Notes under the pieces: generated by a model
Seen by the model: only the letters and a program-made list of their open reading frames with translations
Database searches by the model: none
Told to the model about the DNA's origin: nothing
Program-made: the position numbers and the translations under genes
In this document: in pieces, positions 34,591 to 43,646 of the stretch
How the letters are laid out: each line of letters opens with the position of its first letter
Numbering within the stretch: the stretch's first letter is position 1
Assembly: GCA_934277375.1 (NCBI GenBank)
Contig: CAKQTZ010000006.1
Coordinates: 124,001-188,000, forward strand
Direction: 5' to 3'
Length of the DNA stretch: 64,000 nucleotides
Source: an uncultured Coprococcus sp.
Lineage (GTDB): Bacteria > Bacillota > Clostridia > Lachnospirales > Lachnospiraceae

Positions 34591-36042
34591 TTACTCCTCA
34601 GTAACTTCGATTCCCAATGACTCCTGAGCGTCTGACCACTTCTGGTTCCACTCAGCCATGATATCATCGAATGACATGTCGCCATTTGCAGCGTGCTCGA
34701 TGATAGCCTGGATCTTATCGTTACCACCATTGCTTACGTTAAGCTCTGACTCTGAGTTGAGCTGGTTGAGGTAATCCTCCTCACCCTCAAGAGCTGACTC
34801 GTCTGCAACGAAGTCAACACCGTCAAATGAGATCTTTGAATCTGAACCAGGAACAAGTGCAAGTGAATCCTCGTTGTAAGCATATCCTGACTTCTCTGTC
34901 ATCCACTTAACGAATACAAGAGCTGCCTGCTTCTCATCATCTGAAGCGTTTACATTGATACCGTAGCAGTAATCTGCACCTGATGAAGCATACTGCTTGC
35001 CATTTACTGAGATAGGGAAAGGAATGTATCCGATATCATCTGCGTTAGGTCCGCCTGCTTCCATCTGTGGGTATGACCATGAACCAAGTACCATACATCC
35101 GATCTCGCCGTTGTTGATCATTCCCTTACATGACTCCCAATCTGTTGTTGAGTAATCATCCTCTGTAAGTCCCTGTGATACTGCATCGTAAAGGATCTTG
35201 TATACTGCATAAGCATGTGTATCGTCACCGTAGTTCTTGAATGGATCCTTTGTATGGGCTAACTTCTGATTCTTGTATGTAGCATCACCTGTAGCTGTGA
35301 TCGAGATATAATCATCCCAGGCTCCCATTGTCCAGCCTGCTGCATAGTTTGTGTAAAGTGGGATACAATCCGGGTTCTTATCCTTGATTGCCTTGAGTGC
35401 TGCGATGAACTCCTCTGGTGTCTTAGGTACATCTGTTACACCTGCATCAGCAAATACCTTCTTATTGTATACGATACCCTGAGTTGTAGCTGTAAGAGGT
35501 ACACCATATGCCTGACCCTGATACAGCCATCTGTTTGAGTAATTTACAAGACTGCTCATTGTATCGTAATCGCCAAATGACATGAAGTATGTTGAAAGGT
35601 CTGCCATGTCAACTGCTGGGATACACATTACTGTCTCATAGTTTCCTGACTGAAGATGTGTAAGAGCATCCTCTGCATAGTTTGTATCTGTGATAACATC
35701 AACCTTGATGTTTGGATACTCCTTGTTGAAGTCTGCAAGATACTGCTTCCAGTTCTTTCCGCCGTAGTCATCTGAGTCCATATCAGTTCTGTTGTTGTAG
35801 AACTTGATCTCTGCTGAAAGATCTGTAAAGTCTGTTCCTAACTGAATGTCTGCATATGACTTGATTCCCTCTGCTGCAGGCTCTGTTGTGTCATCTGAAG
35901 AATCGTCTGCAACTGACGCCTCCTCTGTTGCAGCCTTTGTTGCCTCTGTTGTCTTGCTATCGCTGTCTGAGTTTCCACATCCTGCAAGAGATGCTGCCAT
36001 AAGACCGGCCATTGCGATAGGTACAATACGCTTAAGTTTCAT
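34591..36042 (-). CDS. Manno-oligosaccharide-binding lipoprotein (ABC importer)
   Basis: CUT1 family extracellular solute-binding lipoprotein of 483 residues. The signal peptide ends in lipobox LAGC, followed by a low-complexity Thr/Glu/Ser linker (about 25-60) and two-lobed binding-protein blocks (PNIKVDVITDTNYAEDALTHL, GVPLTATTQGIVYNKKVF, CMVLGSWSYPQ, GADYCYGINVN). It is the first gene of the mannan operon, with a strong RBS (AAGGAGG) and a promoter at 36159-36187. The manno-oligosaccharide ligand is inferred from the phosphorylase and epimerase genes downstream. Confidence 0.88.
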   Translation of the reverse strand: MKLKRIVPIAMAGLMAASLAGCGNSDSDSKTTEATKAATEEASVADDSSDDTTEPAAEGIKSYADIQLGTDFTDLSAEIKFYNNRTDMDSDDYGGKNWKQYLADFNKEYPNIKVDVITDTNYAEDALTHLQSGNYETVMCIPAVDMADLSTYFMSFGDYDTMSSLVNYSNRWLYQGQAYGVPLTATTQGIVYNKKVFADAGVTDVPKTPEEFIAALKAIKDKNPDCIPLYTNYAAGWTMGAWDDYISITATGDATYKNQKLAHTKDPFKNYGDDTHAYAVYKILYDAVSQGLTEDDYSTTDWESCKGMINNGEIGCMVLGSWSYPQMEAGGPNADDIGYIPFPISVNGKQYASSGADYCYGINVNASDDEKQAALVFVKWMTEKSGYAYNEDSLALVPGSDSKISFDGVDFVADESALEGEEDYLNQLNSESELNVSNGGNDKIQAIIEHAANGDMSFDDIMAEWNQKWSDAQESLGIEVTEE

Positions 36043-36158
36043 AGTTTTGTCCTCCTTAAAACCTTCTTTGTTTTAACTTTATATTAAGTATACATTAATT
36101 TATTTTTTAGTCATCACCCATTCTTGTTTTTAATCACATTATCTTGTATTTTTCGTTA

Positions 36159-36187
36159 ATTTTACCATTATAATTACTTTTTTTCAA
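36159..36187 (-). promoter_or_regulatory. Promoter of the mannan operon
   Basis: On the minus strand TTGAAA (36182-36187), 17-bp spacer, TAAAAT (36159-36164). About 60 bp upstream lies the perfect 14-bp palindrome TAGCTAATTAGCTA (36247-36260), between this promoter and the divergent araC-type gene. It is a candidate site for the AraC or LacI protein encoded next door. Confidence 0.55.
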
Positions 36188-36331
36188 TATCAAATGGACA
36201 TTTTAGCTATATATTTTCACCCTTAATTAGCATTTTATCGCTTTTTTAGCTAATTAGCTACTAATTAATATCACTTTTAGCTTGTGATGATTGTTTAATA
36301 ATTGTATTATTATGAAAAGGAGGTGGTTTAC

Positions 36332-37252
36332 ATGTTGGCTGAAGAGTTAATTTCCTGCACTATATTGTCAGGCTACAATGTTCAGAAAGATATTGATAAC
36401 GCAAAATTCCACAGTGCGTTCTTTGCATATGAAGAATCAATGATCAACGATGGCCTGATTCATCTTCTGGCCAGCGGTGAGCTTTCTTTTGCCTACTCAT
36501 GTAATTATACATTCTCTTTTATCCCATGTTATCATTTCTTCTATATATACGAAGGAACTCTTACAGTAACATCGGGCAGCAGCAAATCATCATATCCAAA
36601 GAATACAGCTGCGCTTTTCGAGGCAGGATCAGAAATAACATATACAGTCAACGGCAAGTGTCGTTTCTACGAGGCATTCATCCTCGGAGCTCCGCTTAGT
36701 CTGTATCACGAGTTTCTCCCCGAATCCATCTCTTATAAAAAGGAATCCGCCGGAGCCTCTGTACTCTGGAGTCATCTTTCGCTGATAAACAAACTCCAGA
36801 GGGTGTTGTCTGCCACCGATATCTTCAGGATCTCCAAATGGTTTAATGACATCCTGACCGAATTGTGTGTATTTATTGAGAATTCATCTAAGAAGAGGGA
36901 TCGTGTTCCTTCTTATCTTTTATCGATAAAGAATCAGATGGATACAGACTATGCTGAACCGCTTTCGCTTGACGACCTCGAAACAACATACAGAATCAGC
37001 AGATACAGGATCTGCAGAGAGTTTTCACTTCATTACGGCGAATCACCTATGCACTATCTCAACAGCCGCAGGATCGATGCTGCCAAAAGACTCCTTCTCA
37101 CAACAGATCTGTCCGTCCACGAGGTCGGATCCCAGGTTGGGATCGAGAACACCAACCACTTTATAAACCTGTTCAAAAAAGACACCGGCACAACTCCGCT
37201 GTCTTTCAAGCAGGCTGCACCGGTGTCTATATCCGATCTGCATTACAATTGA
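36332..37252 (+). CDS. AraC-family transcriptional regulator
   Basis: Regulator of 306 residues. An N-terminal AraC-type cupin ligand-binding region (about 20-170) is followed by the two-HTH DNA-binding domain (about 200-298: LSLDDLETTYRISRYRICREF, then VHEVGSQVGIENTNHFINLFKKDTG). The ATG at 36332 has AGGAGG 8 bases upstream. It is divergent from the mannan operon and is its probable activator. It converges on the LacI gene with 23 bp between their ends. Confidence 0.9.
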   Translation: MLAEELISCTILSGYNVQKDIDNAKFHSAFFAYEESMINDGLIHLLASGELSFAYSCNYTFSFIPCYHFFYIYEGTLTVTSGSSKSSYPKNTAALFEAGSEITYTVNGKCRFYEAFILGAPLSLYHEFLPESISYKKESAGASVLWSHLSLINKLQRVLSATDIFRISKWFNDILTELCVFIENSSKKRDRVPSYLLSIKNQMDTDYAEPLSLDDLETTYRISRYRICREFSLHYGESPMHYLNSRRIDAAKRLLLTTDLSVHEVGSQVGIENTNHFINLFKKDTGTTPLSFKQAAPVSISDLHYN

Positions 37253-37275
37253 TATGTAGTTTTATTATAGTCCTT

Positions 37276-38301
37276 CTATCTTTCTATTCTGGCAACGCTA
37301 TCCTTTATCACGATTCGTCCATCCACGACAAATATGCCATCAGTATATTTTTCATTGGATATCTTCTTTATAATCTTATGAAGGGTTCTCTCTGCCATCT
37401 CCTGCATATTGATCTCATATGTGGTCACACCTATATCACAGGTTCCGGGATACATATAATTATCAAACCCCACAACAGACACATCCTCAGGAACTCTGTA
37501 TCCCGCAGCATTGAGTATCTTTATGAGCGTCGCAGCCGCAAGGTCACAGTTGCATACAAACGCTGTAGGCATATCCTCCGGAAGCTTAAAACAGTTCTCC
37601 TCATCAAACTGCCCCGTCTTCACATCTCTGTCCGGAATAACCCTGTCTTCTCTGAACGGAATATTATGCTCCAGCAGAGACTTTATATAGCCCAGATATC
37701 TGTCAGTTATACTGTTCGTTGAACCTATAGTACCCACATATGCAATATCCCTATGTCCCATATCATACAGATAATTAGTCAGCATATAGCTTCCATAGAA
37801 ACTGTTTGCTATAACCGTGTCTACCGGTCTCGAATTGTCATAGTAATCCACATACCCTATAGGAACCTTGGCTGTCTTCTCCAACTTCTCCAGGTACTCC
37901 TTACCCATAGAACCGACAACCACTATTCCATCTACCTTGTCATCCTCCAGAATCATCGGCATCTCTGCATTCAACACGCTTTCTCTTGTAACGAACTCCA
38001 GCATAGTAAAACAGCCTCTTGCCACTGCCTTTTTGTTAAGGATCTGATACAACTGCCAGTAGAAAGATGGATACTTGCCAAGATATATCTCCTGTATGAG
38101 CACTCCTATATTATACTTTTTCTTTGCTGTTTTCTTTCTGATCTCAGATGGAGACTGATATCCCATCTCATCTGCCAACTGTTTGATCTGCGCTCTGAGC
38201 TCTTCGCTGACGCCCTTCTGATCAGATAGCGCCTTTGATACAGTTACAGTACTTACACCAACAATGGCAGCAATATCTCCTAATTTTACTGATTTTGCCA
38301 T
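37276..38301 (-). CDS. LacI-family transcriptional regulator
   Basis: Regulator of 341 residues. The N-terminal LacI HTH reads KLGDIAAIVGVSTVTVSKALSDQKGVS, with the hinge near 45-60, followed by a periplasmic-binding-protein-like effector domain (about 62-340: YNIGVLIQEIYLG, GHRDIAYVG, VSVVGFDNYMYPG). It lies 60 bp downstream of the alpha-galactosidase gene. It probably represses mannan or galactoside genes in response to a sugar; the operator is not identified. Confidence 0.9.
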   Translation of the reverse strand: MAKSVKLGDIAAIVGVSTVTVSKALSDQKGVSEELRAQIKQLADEMGYQSPSEIRKKTAKKKYNIGVLIQEIYLGKYPSFYWQLYQILNKKAVARGCFTMLEFVTRESVLNAEMPMILEDDKVDGIVVVGSMGKEYLEKLEKTAKVPIGYVDYYDNSRPVDTVIANSFYGSYMLTNYLYDMGHRDIAYVGTIGSTNSITDRYLGYIKSLLEHNIPFREDRVIPDRDVKTGQFDEENCFKLPEDMPTAFVCNCDLAAATLIKILNAAGYRVPEDVSVVGFDNYMYPGTCDIGVTTYEINMQEMAERTLHKIIKKISNEKYTDGIFVVDGRIVIKDSVARIER

Positions 38302-38360
38302 AACTAGTCCTTCTCACTTTATTTTTTATGTGGTTAAATAACTTAATTTTCATTTTATTT

Positions 38361-40562
38361 TTAAGTTAAACTATTGTCAAGCACAAAGTGATACAGTCTG
38401 CTCATATAATCCCCACGCATATTTTCAATGAGCATTCCGACATTCATGAGGAGGTCTCCCCCATATACTTCCTCCGTTCCGTCAAGTCTGTAATCCCCAT
38501 CTGCAAGCAGTCCCGCAAGCTTTATCTTCCTACTATGTACGTTTGGTCTTCCCATAACCTGAACATATGTGACAAGTGCCTCACTCTTGTCCCCGGAAAC
38601 AACCATATAGCAGTCATACAGTCCATTCTCCCTGTACGATGCTATCCTGTAATAATCACCTTCCCTCACAAGATCGTTATATTTATGATAGATAGCCACC
38701 TGCTCAGGAATCATTGCACGCTCTTCTTCACTTATCTTTGTGATATCGAGCTCATAGCCAAATGTTCCCGCCAGAGCCACATGTGCTCTGGTCATAAAAG
38801 GTGTACTCCTTCCAACTGTGTGATTAGGGCAGTCCGATACATGGGCACCCATGGTTGATAGCGGATATATCAGTTCCGTTCCCTCCTGAATAGTCAGTCT
38901 CTCGATGGCATCCGTGTCATCGGAGCACCATATCTGTGGGCTGTAATAAAGCATTCCCGGGTCAAATCTTGCTCCACCTCCCGAGCAGTTCTCAAGCAAA
39001 AGATCAGGAAATTCACTCACAAGTCTTTCCTGGAGTTCATAAACTCCGAGCACATATCTGTGTGCCAGTTCCCCCTGCCTGTCTCCAGTAAAGCAAACAC
39101 TTCCTATGTCCGTGAGCTGCCTGTTCATATCCCACTTAACATACTCTATGTTAGCAGAAGACACGATATTTCTCACGCACCCGTACACATAGTCCCTGAC
39201 CTCTTTTCTTGATAGATCCAGAACATACTGATTTCTCGACAGAGTTGCCGTTCTCTCCGGAACAGCCAATGCCCAGTCAGGATGCTTCCTGTAGAGCTCC
39301 GAATCCGGTGATATCATCTCCGGCTCCATCCATATTCCAAATTTGAGTCCAAGCTTATTCACCTCATCCACGAGATGCTTTAAACCACCCTTTATCTTAT
39401 TTTCATTTACAAACCAGTCTCCAAGGCTTGTGGCATCGTCATTTCTATGTCCAAACCAGCCATCATCCATAACCAGCATCTCTATTCCATGTTCCGTCGC
39501 ACTCTTTGCTATCGCAAGGAGCTTATCTGTATCAAAGTCAAAATATGTAGCCTCCCAGTTGTTGATGAGGACAGGTCTCTTCCGGTGAAGATATCTGCTC
39601 CTTATCATGTGGCATCTGTAAAAATCATGAAGATTTCTTGTCATCTGTCCAAGTCCATCATGGCTGTATGTAAGTACAACCTCAGGTGCTATAAATTTCT
39701 CTCCAGGTGTGAGCAGCCACTCAAATCCCTCTGAATGTATACCCATGACTGCGCGTATGGAATCAAACTGTGATTTCTCTATCTGTGCGATGAAGTTACC
39801 CGAATACACAAAATGCATTCCATATACATCACCCGTAGTCTGATCTGTACCCTTTGTCATCCATGCCATAAACGGATGGTCCTGGTGGGATGACTCTCCG
39901 CGGAGAGAGCTTACGCTCTGCTTGCCATACGCTATAGACCTTCTCTCGATCTGTCTCTCCCTTGCCCATGAGCCGTGAAGTGTCAGCATCTCAAAATTCT
40001 CATCATCCATATCTATGCAGGCTGAATAAGCCTTTGTCAGGCTTATATTTTTATCTCCTGTATTCTTCACAACAACACTTCTTGTTATGACATCCTCTTT
40101 ATCGAATACGGAATACAACAGATCCACATCAAGTCCATCCCCTTTATCCTCAAGGTGAAGAACCAGAGTCCCGACCTCTTCCTCTCCGGCAAATGACGAT
40201 GGCAGTCCGGCAAGTTCTGGTTTGTCATCCACAATATCATAGCCCTTATATTTCAGGTCTACCGTTCTGCTCCCATTTGCAGTCTTTACTGCTATACAGC
40301 TTTCTCTGTAATCCCCGATTCCATTTCCAGAATACTCTGTTGGAAATGTATCAAAGAACGAACATCTCTCACGATCATTTACAGACGGAACCAGGGGACC
40401 CTCCCATGTTCTCAGAAATTGTCCACACTTCTGCGGACGGATCTTTCTCCCATAATATATATGTCCCACAAAGCCTTCATCGTCAACTATTCCGATCCTG
40501 TAGCTTGTATTTTTAGTATCAAGTTCAAAAATCCTGTTGTTCTCGTCAAATCTTATGCTCAT
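38361..40562 (-). CDS. Alpha-galactosidase, GH36
   Basis: GH36 enzyme of 733 residues without a signal peptide, so it acts in the cytoplasm. An N-terminal beta-sandwich (about 1-310) precedes a TIM barrel. The nucleophile Asp is in EYVKWDMNRQL, and the acid/base Asp in CSGGGARFDPG followed by WCSDDTDAIER. EMLVMDDGWFGHRND starts the barrel. It would remove alpha-1,6-galactosyl branches from imported galactomanno-oligosaccharides (or raffinose-type sugars) so that the GH130 enzymes can proceed. It is co-oriented with the LacI gene. Confidence 0.94.
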   Translation of the reverse strand: MSIRFDENNRIFELDTKNTSYRIGIVDDEGFVGHIYYGRKIRPQKCGQFLRTWEGPLVPSVNDRERCSFFDTFPTEYSGNGIGDYRESCIAVKTANGSRTVDLKYKGYDIVDDKPELAGLPSSFAGEEEVGTLVLHLEDKGDGLDVDLLYSVFDKEDVITRSVVVKNTGDKNISLTKAYSACIDMDDENFEMLTLHGSWARERQIERRSIAYGKQSVSSLRGESSHQDHPFMAWMTKGTDQTTGDVYGMHFVYSGNFIAQIEKSQFDSIRAVMGIHSEGFEWLLTPGEKFIAPEVVLTYSHDGLGQMTRNLHDFYRCHMIRSRYLHRKRPVLINNWEATYFDFDTDKLLAIAKSATEHGIEMLVMDDGWFGHRNDDATSLGDWFVNENKIKGGLKHLVDEVNKLGLKFGIWMEPEMISPDSELYRKHPDWALAVPERTATLSRNQYVLDLSRKEVRDYVYGCVRNIVSSANIEYVKWDMNRQLTDIGSVCFTGDRQGELAHRYVLGVYELQERLVSEFPDLLLENCSGGGARFDPGMLYYSPQIWCSDDTDAIERLTIQEGTELIYPLSTMGAHVSDCPNHTVGRSTPFMTRAHVALAGTFGYELDITKISEEERAMIPEQVAIYHKYNDLVREGDYYRIASYRENGLYDCYMVVSGDKSEALVTYVQVMGRPNVHSRKIKLAGLLADGDYRLDGTEEVYGGDLLMNVGMLIENMRGDYMSRLYHFVLDNSLT

Positions 40563-40671
40563 TTACCCGTAATCTCCTCAGTTTGTTACACATTATTAAT
40601 CTAACTTCTAAAATTCCTGTCAGCCGTTAATCCATCATTCTCTATGCAACGCATTGCATCCGGCATTTACA

Positions 40672-41490
40672 TCATCTATCGCTTATGTACTCAAGAAAAG
40701 ATATCGCCAGATCCATATTCTTTGCATTTTCACCAAAGCCAACAGCGACATCCATTCCATACCATCCGGTATTCTTAACCCACTGATTATCCCCAACCTT
40801 TATTCCGACTGGCATTTTCTCCCCGGTCTCAATAACTGTGGCATATACAAATGAGTCTTTATACTTTTCTTTCAGATCATCACTCAGAACCGTGTCAAGA
40901 TTCTGCATGTATCCAAATTCGCCAAGACTGAGCACCAGTTCTGAATCCGCAAATAACACATCAACAGCATTCGCTATGAATTTATTCTGGATAAGCTGGA
41001 GACTGTCCTGACTCATTGCATCGTTCGGATCAGTTGACACTCCTATTCCTGTGCTGATACTCACATACTCCTTATCGCCATCATATCCGTTGTTCTCAAG
41101 GAATTCCGTGTAATAGCTTTTTTCATTCGCCGCCGACTCCTGCTGGGTTGTGTTGACCGCCAGTATGTTAAGTGCCGCCGACGCCGCCGTGAAATGTTTT
41201 ACTACAAGAAATACCACTATTCCCACGACTATAAGTGCAAATATAGCTTTCGGAGCATAATACTCCATGATATATTCTTTTTTCTGTTTTCTGTCCATCA
41301 GACTGAGCTTTTCCTTCTCAGTCATGTGCTCATCCGCATCCAGCACACTCTCAGGAACCTTCTTTGCCTTTTTCTCCGCATCATCGTCACCCGTGGCAAT
41401 GATGTGTCCTGCAATGCTCTTCACATGTGCATTCTTCTGTGCTTTTTCGCGCAGCTCTTCCTGTTTGTTTTCCTTCTTTTCTTCCGGCAT
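40672..41490 (-). CDS. Single-pass membrane protein of unknown function
   Basis: Protein of 272 residues: a strongly charged Lys/Glu-rich cytoplasmic N-terminus (1-80), one membrane helix (about 83-103, IFALIVVGIVVFLVV), and an extracytoplasmic domain. The domain contains VDVLFADSELVLSLGEFGYM and AISFLEYISDR, reminiscent of the C-terminal part of sugar-binding proteins. I do not recognise the family. It is co-oriented with the alpha-galactosidase gene 110 bp downstream. Confidence 0.65.
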   Translation of the reverse strand: MPEEKKENKQEELREKAQKNAHVKSIAGHIIATGDDDAEKKAKKVPESVLDADEHMTEKEKLSLMDRKQKKEYIMEYYAPKAIFALIVVGIVVFLVVKHFTAASAALNILAVNTTQQESAANEKSYYTEFLENNGYDGDKEYVSISTGIGVSTDPNDAMSQDSLQLIQNKFIANAVDVLFADSELVLSLGEFGYMQNLDTVLSDDLKEKYKDSFVYATVIETGEKMPVGIKVGDNQWVKNTGWYGMDVAVGFGENAKNMDLAISFLEYISDR

Positions 41491-41653
41491 ACCTTCTCCT
41501 ATACTACTATTCTTGATCTTACAATACGATCCCCGCTGCCTGCATTTTTCCTTTGTTTATTGTAACATTTTTTAGTTAATTTTTAAACATAATTTTAATA
41601 ATTTTAGGCATATTTTACTTTATGTTTGACATGCCTTTTTGTGGCTTTATACA

Positions 41654-41693
41654 CAAAAGGGATCTCAGCCCAAAGGCCTCGATCCCTTTTTGT
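41654..41693. terminator. Bidirectional terminator after the mutase genes
   Basis: AAAAGGGATC and GATCCCTTTTT form a 10-bp stem (about 41656-41690) with an inner GC-rich part and A/T runs on both sides. It lies about 80 bp past the phosphohexomutase gene at 41774. Confidence 0.75.
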
Positions 41694-41773
41694 CAGCGCA
41701 CTGGCTGGAACGTGCATTCACATGCTAAATTATAATATTAATTGTAGTATATGGAAGGAATGTGTTTTTGTTT

Positions 41774-43537
41774 TTATTTAACAAGCTCCTGCACACATGC
41801 TTTCATCTCGTCTATCTTTGACATGGCATTTTTTAGGCTGATTTCATTCACGCCAAAGTAGAACTTGATCTTTGGTTCGTTTCCGGAAGGTCGTACCGCG
41901 AACCAGGCATTATTTTCCAGCTCATAGTACAACACGTTTGACTTCGGAAGGCCCATGTTCTCTTCTTCACCATCAAGCGGCTTGCGGATTCCGCTTACAT
42001 AGTTCCTCATGCCGGTAACCTTGATACCTGCAAAGGCCGTAAGTGGATGGTTTCTGAAGTTCTCCATCATCTCCTTGATCTGTGCTGCACCATCTACACC
42101 CTTTAGAGTTATCCCAAACGCGCCTTCAAAGTAATAACCATATTTGTGGTAAACCTCTTCCATGGCATTACAGATGGTTTCTCCCTGCAGCTTATAAAAT
42201 GCTGCTATTTCACATAAAATGACAACGGCTGCGCAAGCGTCCTTGTCACGAGTGTAGTCTCCTACTAAACATCCAAAGCTCTCCTCCATTCCGAAGATGA
42301 ACTTGTATGTGTTGTTCTTCTCAAAGAGAAGAATCTGCTCACCGATGTATTTGAATCCGGTGAGTGTCTCTATATATTTCAGATTGTAATTCTCTGCTAT
42401 CGCCTTTGTAAGATTAGTGCTGACAACCGTATTACAGATTGCACCATTTGCAGGCAGCTTGCCAACCGCCTTCTGCTCTCGGCAGACATACTCTGCTATC
42501 AGAGCGCCTGTCATGTTGGCATTGAAACGGACATATGGATATGCAGGATCTGCTGCAAATTCCGAGTCCTTCCAGATTCCCGTGCTGTCCTTGACGTATA
42601 TTCCAAGTCTATCAGCGTCAGGGTCTGTCGCCATGATAACGTCCGCATCAACCTTCTTTGCAAGATCTATTCCCATGGCAAATGCCGATGGCTCCTCAGG
42701 ATTTGGTGACTTAACTGTGCTGAAGTCTCCATCGGGAACAGTCTGTTCCTCTACAACATATACATGCTTGAAACCAAGTCTCTTGAGCACTTCCCTTACA
42801 GGGACATTTCCTGTGCCGTGAAGTGGTGTATATACTATCTTGATATCGTCTGCAACCTTCGGAATGATGTCGCCGTGGATAGTCTGCTGTATAAGAGCCT
42901 GATAGTAGTTCTCATCGACACTTGCAGGAACCATGCAGAACAATCCGTCTGCGATCGCCTTGTCCTTATCCATGGACTTGACATCCTCGTATCTCTCAAC
43001 ATCCGCCACATGCTTCAGTATATCCTGATCCTGTGGTGACACGATCTGGCTGCCGTCCTCCCAGTACACCTTGTATCCATTGTACTCAGGTGGGTTGTGG
43101 CTTGCCGTTACCACGATTCCGGCTATACATCCCAGTTCCCTTACTGCAAATGACAGCTCAGGGGTAGGACGAAGCGCGTCAAACACGTAAGTCTTTATGC
43201 CATTTGCATTGAGGCACAGAGCTGACGCCTCTGTGAACTCAGCCGACATGTTTCGACAATCATGAGCTATGACAACGCCTCTCTTTGCTGCCTCCGGGCC
43301 AACCTCAAGTATGTAATCAGCCAGTCCCTGGGTAGCTTTTGTAACTGTGTATATGTTCATTCTGTTTGTTCCGGCGCCCATGATTCCGCGCATTCCGCCA
43401 GTTCCGAACTTCAGATTCTTGTAGAATCTGTCCTGGATCTCTTTGTCATCATCTGCGATACTTCTAAGTTCATCCTTGGTCTTCTCATCAAAACAGTCTG
43501 ACTCAAGCCAGAACTTGTACTCGTCCATGTAACCCAT
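41774..43537 (-). CDS. Phosphohexomutase (phosphogluco-/phosphomannomutase), copy 1
   Basis: Alpha-D-phosphohexomutase of 587 residues. The phosphoserine loop is VVTASHNPPEYNGYK, the metal loop ATDPDADRLG, the sugar loop GMEESFG, and the phosphate loop RPSGNEPKIKFY, with Asn where both paralogs have Thr. It interconverts hexose-1- and 6-phosphates; in this context mannose-1-phosphate to mannose-6-phosphate is likely for at least one copy. The ATG at 43537 follows GGTGGAGG; the longer frame to 43636 has no comparable site. It lies 109 bp after copy 2, probably co-transcribed. Confidence 0.9.
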   Translation of the reverse strand: MGYMDEYKFWLESDCFDEKTKDELRSIADDDKEIQDRFYKNLKFGTGGMRGIMGAGTNRMNIYTVTKATQGLADYILEVGPEAAKRGVVIAHDCRNMSAEFTEASALCLNANGIKTYVFDALRPTPELSFAVRELGCIAGIVVTASHNPPEYNGYKVYWEDGSQIVSPQDQDILKHVADVERYEDVKSMDKDKAIADGLFCMVPASVDENYYQALIQQTIHGDIIPKVADDIKIVYTPLHGTGNVPVREVLKRLGFKHVYVVEEQTVPDGDFSTVKSPNPEEPSAFAMGIDLAKKVDADVIMATDPDADRLGIYVKDSTGIWKDSEFAADPAYPYVRFNANMTGALIAEYVCREQKAVGKLPANGAICNTVVSTNLTKAIAENYNLKYIETLTGFKYIGEQILLFEKNNTYKFIFGMEESFGCLVGDYTRDKDACAAVVILCEIAAFYKLQGETICNAMEEVYHKYGYYFEGAFGITLKGVDGAAQIKEMMENFRNHPLTAFAGIKVTGMRNYVSGIRKPLDGEEENMGLPKSNVLYYELENNAWFAVRPSGNEPKIKFYFGVNEISLKNAMSKIDEMKACVQELVK

Positions 43538-43646
43538 CTTTTTTGCCTCCACCTTATAATTATTTTTAATCATATCTGCAATATTCGAACTATTTTCCGC
43601 TGACATTTGCCTGCCAGCCATTCCGTTTCTTAGCAATCATCCCATT